Source: an uncultured beta proteobacterium
GTDB taxonomy: Bacteria > Pseudomonadota > Gammaproteobacteria > Burkholderiales > Burkholderiaceae_C
Assembly: GCA_903844215.1 (NCBI GenBank)
Contig: CAIMSP010000012.1
Span: 1-64,000 of the forward strand
Length of the DNA stretch: 64,000 nt
Reading direction: 5' to 3'
A program made the position numbers and the translations under genes. The notes under the pieces were generated by a model. That model was not told the origin of the DNA. It saw only the letters and a program-made list of their open reading frames with translations, and did no database searches. Of this stretch, positions 15,927 through 23,370 are shown in pieces. Within the stretch, counting starts at the first letter, position 1. Each line of letters begins with the position of its first letter.

Positions 15927-18875
15927 TTAGGCAACCGTCCTGATCTCGCCGGCGCCGTCCAGATTGCTCACGCAGCGGCCGCAAATCGTCGGATGCGCGG
16001 GGTCCACACCGACGTCGTCACAGTAGTGCCAGCAGCGCTCGCATTTCACGCTCTCTGACGCCTGCACCTCGATCTGCATGGCCGCGCCCTGGCGCAGTTG
16101 CAGCGCCGAGGTGATGAAGACGAACCTGATGTCGGCGCCCAGGCTGGACAGCAGTGCGTAGTCCTCGGCTGCCAGCGTCAGCGTCACCACCGCCTGCAGC
16201 GACGAGCCCACCTTGCCCTGCGCGCGCAAGGCCTCGATCTCCTTGTTCACGAGCTCGCGAAGGGCGCGGATGCGGCTCCACTTGGCCGGCAGGCTGGACG
16301 TTGCGCCCGGGATGTCGGGGAAGGCCCAATAGGTTTCCATGAAGATCGATTCGCTCGTGCCCAACAGCTTCCACGCCTCTTCCGCGGTGAAGCTCAGGAA
16401 CGGCGCCATCAGGCGCACGAACGAATGCGTGAGCTGCCACAGCGCGGTCTGCGCGCTGCGCCTTGCCAGCGACTCGGGCGCCGTCGTGTACAGCCGGTCC
16501 TTGAGTACGTCCAGGTAGAACGCGCCCAGGTCTTCGCTGCAGTACACCTGCAGCTTGGCCACGACCGGATGGAACTCGTACACCTCGTAGTGCGCCAGCA
16601 CCTCGGCCTGCAGTTGCGCGGCGCGCGCCAGGGCGTAGCGGTCGATCTCCAGCAGGTCGGCCAGTGGCACGGCGTCGGTGGCGGCGTCGAAGTCGCTGAT
16701 GTTGGCGAGCAGGAATTTCAGCGTGTTGCGCACGCGCCGATAGGTGTCAACCACGCGCGCCAGGATCTTGTCGTCGATGCCCAGATCGCCAGAGTAATCG
16801 GTGGCAGCGCACCACAGGCGGATGATCTCCGCGCCCATCTTGTCGCTCACCTCTTGCGGCGCCACCACGTTGCCCTCGCTCTTGCTCATCTTGCGGCCTT
16901 TGCCGTCCACCACAAAGCCGTGCGTCAGCAGGCCGCGGTAGGGCGCGCGGTCATACATGGCGCAGGCCGTGAGCAGCGAGGAGTGGAACCAGCCGCGGTG
17001 CTGGTCGTGGCCTTCCAGGTACAGGTCGGCTTCGGGGCCGGGCTTGCCGGTGCGCGGGTCGATCTCCTCGTGCGCGCTGCCCGGATGCGAGCCCTTCAAC
17101 ACCGTCGTGTGCGTGGTGCCGGAGTCGAACCACACCTCCAGGATGTCGGTGCTCTTGCTGTAGTGCTGGGCGTCGAGTTCGCCGATGATGCTTTCGGCGC
17201 TGGCCTTGCTCCAGGCCTCGATGCCGCCTTGCTGCACCATGTCGGCGGCGAGGTCCATGATCTCCATCGTGCGCGGGTGCAGCTCGCCCGAATCCTTGTG
17301 CAGGAAGAACGGCACGGGCACGCCCCAGCTGCGCTGGCGGCTGATGCACCAGTCGGGGCGGTTCGCGATCATGTCGCGCAAACGCGCGCGCCCGTTCTCG
17401 GGGAAGAAGTCGGTTTGTGCGATCGCGTCCAGCGCCAGTTGGCGCAGCGTCTGGCTCGCCTTGTCCTTGGTGAAGACGCCCACGCCGGCGTCCATGCGCA
17501 CGAACCACTGCGCCGCGGCGCGGTAGATCACCGGCGTCTTGTGGCGCCAGCAGTGCGGGTAGCTGTGGCTGATGGTGCTGCTGGCAAAGAGGCGGTCGGC
17601 GGCGCCCAGCGCCTCGATGATGAGGGGGCAGGCCTTCCAGATGTTCAGGCCGCCAAACAGCGCCAGTTCGGCGGCGTAGCGGCCGTCGCCCTGCACCGGG
17701 TTCAGGATGTCGTCGTACTTCATGCCGTGGGCCACGCAGGAGTTGAAATCCTCCACGCCATAGGCGGGTGCGGAGTGCACGATGCCGGTGCCGTCTTCGG
17801 CGGTCGCGTAGTCGGCCAGATAGACCGGGCTGAGCCGGTCGAAACCGGGGTCCACATGCGCCAAGGGATGGCGGAAGTTCAGGCCGCCCAGGCGCTCGCC
17901 CAGCGTCGTGGCGAGTACCGTCCCGGTGAGGCCAAAGCGTTCCAGGCACTTGTCCACCAGCACGCAGGCCAGCAGCAGCAGGCCGCGCTCGGTCTGCACC
18001 AGCGCGTAGTCCAGCGCCGGATTCAGGTTCAGCGCCTGGTTCGCCGGAATGGTCCAGGCGGTGGTGGTCCAGATCACGGCGTAGATCGGTGGCGTGTCGC
18101 CCCTCACCCCCGCCCTCTCCCCGCTGGGGTGAGGGCGCAATTCAGTTGCAGCCGATGCTTCACTCCCTGGCCCGCTTGCGGGTGAGGGCAGGCCGAAGGC
18201 CGCAAGCAGTTTCTCCGGCTCGGCGCACAGGAAGCCCACGTCCAGCGTCTGCGACTTCTTGTCGGCGTATTCGATCTCGAACTCGGCCAGCGAGGAACCA
18301 CAGTCAAAGCACCAGTACACGGGTTTCAGACCACGATAAACGAAGCCGCGCTCGACCACGCGCTTGAAGGCGCGGATCTCGTTGGCCTCGTTGGCGAAAT
18401 CCATCGTGCGGTAGGGCTGATCCCACAGTCCCAGCACGCCCAGGCGCTTGAAGTCGCTGCGCTGCTGTTCGATCTGCTCGGTGGCAAAGGCGCGGCTTTT
18501 GGCCTGCATCTCGTCGCGCTGCAGCTTGCGGCCGTAGAGCTTTTCGATCGCATTTTCGATCGGCAGCCCGTGGCAGTCCCAACCCGGGATGTAGGCCGCG
18601 TCCAGGCCCTTGAGCTGGCGCGCTTTGACGATCATGTCCTTGAGGATCTTGTTGGCCGCGTGGCCGATGTGGATCTTGCCGTTGGCGTAGGGCGGGCCGT
18701 CGTGCAGGATGAACTTGGGCGCGCCGACGCGCGCCGCGCGCAGCTTCTGGTAGAGGCCTTTCTCGTCCCATTCCTTGACCCAGGCCGGTTCGCGCTTGGG
18801 CAGGTCGCCGCGCATCGGGAAGGGCGTGTCGGGCAGGTTCAGGCTGCTGCGGTAATCGGTTTTGGGTTCAGACAT
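15927..18875 (-). CDS. ileS: Isoleucyl-tRNA synthetase with an in-frame repeat insertion
   Basis: A 982-residue class I synthetase charging tRNA-Ile. HIGH appears as HIGHAANK near residue 70, KMSKS near residue 620 in [10 protein letters not shown], and the C-terminal Zn finger as [10 protein letters not shown] with CGRC. The CP1 editing domain contains a low-complexity run of about 35 residues (around 228-263) translated from a palindromic intergenic repeat, which accounts for much of the excess over E. coli IleS (938). It is open throughout, so the insertion has been tolerated, presumably as a surface loop before the [12 protein letters not shown] motif. ribF lies upstream on the same strand, as usual; the expected downstream lspA is not here. 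Confidence 0.95.
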   Translation of the reverse strand: MSEPKTDYRSSLNLPDTPFPMRGDLPKREPAWVKEWDEKGLYQKLRAARVGAPKFILHDGPPYANGKIHIGHAANKILKDMIVKARQLKGLDAAYIPGWDCHGLPIENAIEKLYGRKLQRDEMQAKSRAFATEQIEQQRSDFKRLGVLGLWDQPYRTMDFANEANEIRAFKRVVERGFVYRGLKPVYWCFDCGSSLAEFEIEYADKKSQTLDVGFLCAEPEKLLAAFGLPSPASGPGSEASAATELRPHPSGERAGVRGDTPPIYAVIWTTTAWTIPANQALNLNPALDYALVQTERGLLLLACVLVDKCLERFGLTGTVLATTLGERLGGLNFRHPLAHVDPGFDRLSPVYLADYATAEDGTGIVHSAPAYGVEDFNSCVAHGMKYDDILNPVQGDGRYAAELALFGGLNIWKACPLIIEALGAADRLFASSTISHSYPHCWRHKTPVIYRAAAQWFVRMDAGVGVFTKDKASQTLRQLALDAIAQTDFFPENGRARLRDMIANRPDWCISRQRSWGVPVPFFLHKDSGELHPRTMEIMDLAADMVQQGGIEAWSKASAESIIGELDAQHYSKSTDILEVWFDSGTTHTTVLKGSHPGSAHEEIDPRTGKPGPEADLYLEGHDQHRGWFHSSLLTACAMYDRAPYRGLLTHGFVVDGKGRKMSKSEGNVVAPQEVSDKMGAEIIRLWCAATDYSGDLGIDDKILARVVDTYRRVRNTLKFLLANISDFDAATDAVPLADLLEIDRYALARAAQLQAEVLAHYEVYEFHPVVAKLQVYCSEDLGAFYLDVLKDRLYTTAPESLARRSAQTALWQLTHSFVRLMAPFLSFTAEEAWKLLGTSESIFMETYWAFPDIPGATSSLPAKWSRIRALRELVNKEIEALRAQGKVGSSLQAVVTLTLAAEDYALLSSLGADIRFVFITSALQLRQGAAMQIEVQASESVKCERCWHYCDDVGVDPAHPTICGRCVSNLDGAGEIRTVA
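18100..18189. repeat. Palindromic intergenic-type repeat inside ileS
   Basis: About 90 bases bounded by CCCTCACCCC and GGGTGAGGG, with internal CCCTCTCCCCGCTGGGGTGAGGG and GCCCGCTTGCGGGTGAGGG hairpin arms. This CCCTCACC/CCTCTCCC type of repeat is normally intergenic. It is a multiple of three in effect and has no stop in the ileS frame. A related but longer copy lies at 20723-20856. Confidence 0.75.
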
Positions 18876-18992
18876 GGTGAAACTTCTTCAAGACGGGGAC
18901 CAAGCTCAACCCGAGCGCGGGGCTGCTGAAAATGAGGAGAACCCGAACGCCCAGAGCTTGATCAGGGGCGGCGCACAGGCCAGACGGATCGT

Positions 18993-20003
18993 CTAAATTC
19001 GGTCGCGCGTGGTCTGGCGCTGGGTCTGCGTGTGCAGTGAGCTGAAATAGGCGCGTGCGTCGTCGCAGTCGCGCGCGATGCCCGCCCGCAGGGCGTCCAT
19101 GCCGTCGTACTTCAATTCATCGTGTAGTTTGTGCAGCAGTTCCACGCGAATGATTTTACCGTAGCCCCCCTCGTCGCCCAGGCCTGCAGGCCAGTCCAGG
19201 CAATGCGTCTCCAGCAGCACGCGCCCGCCGTTCACGTCGCCCGCGTCCAGGGACGGGCGTATGCCCAGATTGGCCACGCCGTCCAGGGCCTGGTCGGCCA
19301 GTCCGTGCACGCGCACCGCAAAGATGCCGCTGGCGGCGGGCTTCCAGTGGGAAAAGCGCAGGTTCAGCGTGCGGCAACCAAGCTCGCGCCCGAGGTGGCG
19401 CCCATGCACCACGTGGCCGCTGATGCTGTAGGGCCGGCCCAGCAGACGCGCGGCGTCATCCATGCGGCCCTGATGGAGCGCGTCGCGCACCGCCGAACTC
19501 GACACCCTCAGCCCATGCACCTCGTAGCTGTTCATGCGCGCCACATCAAAGCCCAGCGCCTGACCGGCCGCGTCCAGCGTGGCGTAGTCGCCCGCGCGCT
19601 TGGCGCCAAAGCGGAAGTCGTCGCCCACCAGCACATAGCGCGCGCCGACGCCGCGCACCAGCACCTGGTCGATGAAGGCCTGTGGCGCGAGCGACGACAG
19701 GCGCGCGTCAAATGGCAGGACCACGCACTGGTCGACGCCGCAGCGCTCGAGTTCCGTCAGCTTGTCGCGCAGGGTGGCGATGCGCGCCGGTGCCAGATCC
19801 GGATTGCGCGTGGCGGCGGCGAAATAGTCGCGCGGGTGCGGCTCGAACGTCATCACGCAGCTCGGGATGCCGCGGTGCCTGGCCTCGCTGTTGAGCAGCG
19901 CCAGCATCGCCTGGTGGCCCCGGTGCACGCCGTCGAAGTTGCCAATCGTCAGGGCGCAGGCGGGAGCGATGTCGGGATGGTGAAAACCGCGAAAGATGCG
20001 CAT
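18993..20003 (-). CDS. ribF: Bifunctional riboflavin kinase/FMN adenylyltransferase
   Basis: A 336-residue enzyme that phosphorylates riboflavin to FMN and adenylates it to FAD. The N-terminal nucleotidyltransferase shows LTIGNFDGVHRGHQAML (residues 19-35) and GDDFRFGAKRAGDY. The C-terminal kinase domain shows GRPYSISGHVVHGRHLGRELG and a degenerate TN motif region (GVANLGIRPS). It lies 117 bases upstream of ileS; that gap shows no ORF or clear signal. It is divergent from the HNH gene. Confidence 0.94.
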   Translation of the reverse strand: MRIFRGFHHPDIAPACALTIGNFDGVHRGHQAMLALLNSEARHRGIPSCVMTFEPHPRDYFAAATRNPDLAPARIATLRDKLTELERCGVDQCVVLPFDARLSSLAPQAFIDQVLVRGVGARYVLVGDDFRFGAKRAGDYATLDAAGQALGFDVARMNSYEVHGLRVSSSAVRDALHQGRMDDAARLLGRPYSISGHVVHGRHLGRELGCRTLNLRFSHWKPAASGIFAVRVHGLADQALDGVANLGIRPSLDAGDVNGGRVLLETHCLDWPAGLGDEGGYGKIIRVELLHKLHDELKYDGMDALRAGIARDCDDARAYFSSLHTQTQRQTTRDRI

Positions 20004-20145
20004 GGGTGAAAGAGTTTCCTTGGGTCGCAGGCTGGCGGCTTGGCAATCAAACCGTCACACAAAGCGGGTATATTGTCGCTTGCGACCAGCCCTTGGCATG
20101 GGCTGGCCCCGAGCAAGTGACGTTTGTTGTTGATCGGAGGTTGCA

Positions 20146-20703
20146 TTGAAGGTCTTGAAGCTGTCGGCCCAAGGTTTGCCCCAGTCCTGGATATCGCTGG
20201 AGCAGGCGGTGATCCATTACGCGGCGCAGGAAGTGCGCTGGGAGATGGGCGCTGAAGTGGCGGTGTTTCGCGGCGGGCACAACGCCATCACGGGCGAGCA
20301 GTCCATCATCACCGTGAACAGCATCATCGGCACCCGGGGCGTGCCCAACATCAACCCCTTTCACCTCAAGCCCAGCCTGACGAATGCCAAGCTGTTTGCC
20401 CGCGACCGTCAACTGTGCGCCTACTGCGGCGACCTGTTTGACGAAGAAGACCTGACGCGCGAGCACATCATCCCGTTTGCCCAGAACGGCGTGGACTGTT
20501 GGATGAACGTGGTCACGGCGTGCCGCGCCTGCAACCACCGCAAGAGCCACCGCACGCCCGAGCAGGCGCACATGCCGCTGCTGTACGCGCCCTATGTGCC
20601 CAGCCTGTGGGAAGACTTCATCCTGCGCAACCGGCGCATCATGGCCGACCAGATGGAGTTCTTGCTGGCCCATGTGCCCAGGACTTCGCGTTTGGTGGCC
20701 TGA
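20146..20703 (+). CDS. HNH endonuclease domain protein
   Basis: A 185-residue protein whose C-terminal half is an HNH nuclease fold: CAYC, REHIIPFAQNG, then NVVTACRACNHRKSHRTP, giving two Zn-binding Cys pairs and the catalytic His and Asn. The N-terminal 90 residues have no family I can name. The start is TTG 20146, chosen because a strong GGAGG ends five bases before it and the frame has no upstream ATG. No methyltransferase or phage gene is adjacent, so it is not an obvious restriction system. It is a widespread stand-alone HNH type in Burkholderiales. Confidence 0.8.
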   Translation: MKVLKLSAQGLPQSWISLEQAVIHYAAQEVRWEMGAEVAVFRGGHNAITGEQSIITVNSIIGTRGVPNINPFHLKPSLTNAKLFARDRQLCAYCGDLFDEEDLTREHIIPFAQNGVDCWMNVVTACRACNHRKSHRTPEQAHMPLLYAPYVPSLWEDFILRNRRIMADQMEFLLAHVPRTSRLVA

Positions 20704-20722
20704 GTCGGTTGCGGTGTTGAAT

Positions 20723-20856
20723 TCACCCTCAACCCACCCCTCTCCCGCCGTGGCGGGCGTAACGCCGACTCCCTGGACCGCTGTGGCAAGGGACGCGGTG
20801 GCCGCACTGACTCCCTCGCCCCCGTATCCGGGGCAGAGGTCAGGGGTGAGGGGAAG
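20723..20856. repeat. Palindromic CCCTCTCCC-type intergenic repeat
   Basis: A 134-base stretch between the HNH gene and the Mg-type ATPase, starting ACCCTC-ACC-CCTCTCCCGCC and ending AGGTCAGGGGTGAGGGG. It contains several short inverted arms (CCGCCGTGGCGGG; CCCCGTATCCGGGG). It is the same general class as the insert inside ileS 2.5 kb away. It holds the last bases before the ATPase start, so it may contribute a hairpin to that transcript. Confidence 0.65.
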
Positions 20857-20871
20857 GGCGCTGTGGCAGCC

Positions 20872-23370
20872 ATGTTCATCCGCAACGATTCACACCCCGG
20901 CCTGAGCAGTTCCGAGGCGGCCGCGCGCCTGCTGCAATTCGGTGCGAATCGACTGCATCCGGCGCCCACGCGGGCCGCCTGGCTGCAGTTCCTGGCGCGC
21001 TTTCGCAGCCCCCTGGTGCTGGTGCTGCTGCTGGCTGCCGCCGTCTCGGCGCTGACCGGCGAACTGAGTAGTTCGCTCATCATCGGCGTGATCGTGCTGA
21101 TCAGCGTGACGCTGGACTTTGTGCAGGAATACCGGGCCGAACAAAGCGCGGCCGCGCTCGCGGCGCAGGTGGCGCTGTTGGCCACGGTGCTGCGCGACGG
21201 CGTCCCGGTCGAGTTGCCGGTGGCGCAACTGGTGCCGGGCGACGTGCTGCTGCTCAGCGCGGGCTGTCTGATCCCGGCTGATGCGAAATTGATCGAGGCG
21301 CACGACTTCTTCGTGAACCAGGCGCAGCTCACCGGCGAGCCCTATCCGGTGGAGAAGCACGCCAGCGCCCGCGCCGCGAACGATGTCTGGGAGCTGGACG
21401 CCGACGACAGCGTCTTCATGGGCAGCTCGGTGGTGAGCGGCAGCGCGCGCGCCCAGATCGGCCGCACCGGCAGCGCCAGCGCGCTGGGGCAGATCGCCGT
21501 CAGCTTGGCGTTGCAGGCCCCGCCCACCGCCTTCGAGCTCGGCACGCGCCGCTTTGGCATGTTGATCATGCGCCTGACGCTGCTGCTGGTGCTGTTCACC
21601 TTGCTGGTGAACCTGGCGTTTCACCGGGCGCTGATCGAATCCTTTTTGTTCGCCGTGGCGCTGGCCGTGGGCCTCACGCCCGAGCTGCTGCCGATGGTGG
21701 TGTCGGTGACGTTGGCGCGCGGCGCCATGCGCATGGCGGCGCGCCAGGTCATCGTCAAGCGCCCCTCGGCGATCCAGGACATGGGCGCGATGGATGTGCT
21801 GTGCACGGACAAGACCGGCACCCTGACCGAGGCGCGCATTCGCCTGGAGCGCCACGTCAACGCGTCCGGCGTGGAAGCCAGCAGCGTGCTGGAACTGGCC
21901 TATCTCAACAGCTATTTCGAGACCGGCCTGAAAAGCGCGTTGGACGACGCCATCTTGGCGCACGAAGACATCGACGTGAGCGCCTGGCGCAAGATCGATG
22001 AAGTGCCTTTCGACTTCGAGCGGCGCCGCGTGTCCGTGCTGCTCGAGCGCGAGCATGCGGGCGTGTCGGCGCGCACGCTGGTGGTCAAGGGCGCGCCCGA
22101 AGACGTGCTGCAGTTGTGCACCCACTACGAGGACGAGACGGCCACGGTGCGCGACCTGGACGAGGCCGCGCGGGGGCGCATCAACGCCTTGTTTAACGGG
22201 ATGGGGCAGCAGGGTTTTCGGGTGCTGGGCATCGCCCGACGCGAGGTCGCTGCGGACCATCCGCACGCCGTGCTGTCGGACGAGAGCGCGCTGGTGTTCG
22301 CCGGTTTCGCCGGTTTTTTGGATCCGCCCAAGGCCAGCGCGGCACAGGCGCTGAACGCCCTGGCGGCAAGCGGCGTCACGGTGAAGATCGTCACCGGCGA
22401 CAACGAGCAGGTGACGCGCCACGTCTGCGAACAACTCGGCCTGGGCGTCATCGGCGTGCTCACCGGGCGCGACATCGACGCGCTGAACGACGACGCGCTG
22501 CGCGTTCAGGTCGAGGGCTCGAACCTGTTTTGCCGGGTGAATCCGGCGCAAAAAAACCGCGTCATTCTGGCGCTCAAGGCGCGCGGCCATGTGGTGGGCT
22601 ATCTGGGCGATGGCATCAACGACGCGCCATCGCTGCACACGGCGGACATCGGCATTTCGGTGGCCGGCGCGGTCGATGTGGCCAAGCAGGCCGCAGCGAT
22701 GATCCTGCTGGAGAGCGACCTGATGGTGCTGCACGCCGGCATCATCGAAGGTCGGCGCACCTTTGGCAACGTCATGAAGTACATCATGATGGCCACCAGC
22801 TCGAACTTCGGCAACATGTTCAGCATGGCTGCGGCCACGCTGTTTTTGCCCTTCCTGCCGATGCTGCCGATGCAGATTCTGCTCAACAATCTGCTCTACG
22901 ACGTGTCGGAAATCTCGCTGCCGCTGGACCATGTGGACGATGAAGACCTGGCGCGGCCGGCGGTCTGGGACATGGGCTTCATCCGCAATTTCATGCTCAC
23001 CATCGGACCCATCAGTTCGCTCTTCGACTTCCTCACCTTTTACCTGCTGATCAGCCTGTTCCAGGCCCATGAGGGCCTGTTTCGCACCGGCTGGTTCGTC
23101 GAATCGCTGGCGACCCAGGTGCTGGTCATCTTCGTCATTCGCACCCGCCGCCGGCCCTGGCGCAGCCGGCCGCACTTGTGGCTCGTCGTCACCTCGCTCG
23201 GCGCAGTCGCGCTGGCGATGGGGCTGCCGTTCACGCCGCTGGCGCCGTATCTGGGATTCACGCCCTTGCCGGCGTCTTTCTTCGGTCTATTGACACTGTT
23301 GCTGCTGGTCTATCTGGCGATGGTGCAGGGAGCAAAACAATGGTTTTACCGACGGCAGATCAAGCTTTGA
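20872..23370 (+). CDS. P-type ATPase of the Mg-translocating (MgtA/P3B) type
   Basis: An 832-residue P-type ATPase. The phosphorylation site is DKTGTLT near residue 310 (MDVLCTDKTGTLTEARI). LTGEPYPVEKH is the actuator loop, TPELLPMVV replaces the PEGL motif of Ca pumps as in MgtA, and GYLGDGINDAPSL is the hinge. Ten membrane segments are plausible. The family imports Mg2+. It is about 65 residues shorter than E. coli MgtA, mostly at the N-terminus. ATG 20872 is taken; GTG 20863 is possible. No mgtA leader with a recognisable Mg-sensing fold is visible, since a repeat occupies the upstream region. The stop lies 31 bases inside the next ATPase gene. Confidence 0.85.
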   Translation: MFIRNDSHPGLSSSEAAARLLQFGANRLHPAPTRAAWLQFLARFRSPLVLVLLLAAAVSALTGELSSSLIIGVIVLISVTLDFVQEYRAEQSAAALAAQVALLATVLRDGVPVELPVAQLVPGDVLLLSAGCLIPADAKLIEAHDFFVNQAQLTGEPYPVEKHASARAANDVWELDADDSVFMGSSVVSGSARAQIGRTGSASALGQIAVSLALQAPPTAFELGTRRFGMLIMRLTLLLVLFTLLVNLAFHRALIESFLFAVALAVGLTPELLPMVVSVTLARGAMRMAARQVIVKRPSAIQDMGAMDVLCTDKTGTLTEARIRLERHVNASGVEASSVLELAYLNSYFETGLKSALDDAILAHEDIDVSAWRKIDEVPFDFERRRVSVLLEREHAGVSARTLVVKGAPEDVLQLCTHYEDETATVRDLDEAARGRINALFNGMGQQGFRVLGIARREVAADHPHAVLSDESALVFAGFAGFLDPPKASAAQALNALAASGVTVKIVTGDNEQVTRHVCEQLGLGVIGVLTGRDIDALNDDALRVQVEGSNLFCRVNPAQKNRVILALKARGHVVGYLGDGINDAPSLHTADIGISVAGAVDVAKQAAAMILLESDLMVLHAGIIEGRRTFGNVMKYIMMATSSNFGNMFSMAAATLFLPFLPMLPMQILLNNLLYDVSEISLPLDHVDDEDLARPAVWDMGFIRNFMLTIGPISSLFDFLTFYLLISLFQAHEGLFRTGWFVESLATQVLVIFVIRTRRRPWRSRPHLWLVVTSLGAVALAMGLPFTPLAPYLGFTPLPASFFGLLTLLLLVYLAMVQGAKQWFYRRQIKL

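Noticed and set aside
16098-18185. A 695-codon plus-strand open frame opposite ileS
   Set aside because: Antisense shadow of ileS, with no recognisable domain.
20080-20090. TATATT between ribF and the HNH gene as a promoter
   Set aside because: No -35 at a suitable distance on either strand.
20440-20560. HNH protein as part of a restriction system
   Set aside because: No methyltransferase, specificity gene or phage neighbour. The type is a common stand-alone gene.
23178-23339. Upstream extension of the second P-type ATPase
   Set aside because: It lies in another frame of the first ATPase, is Arg/Ala-rich, and the ribosome-binding site is at ATG 23340.
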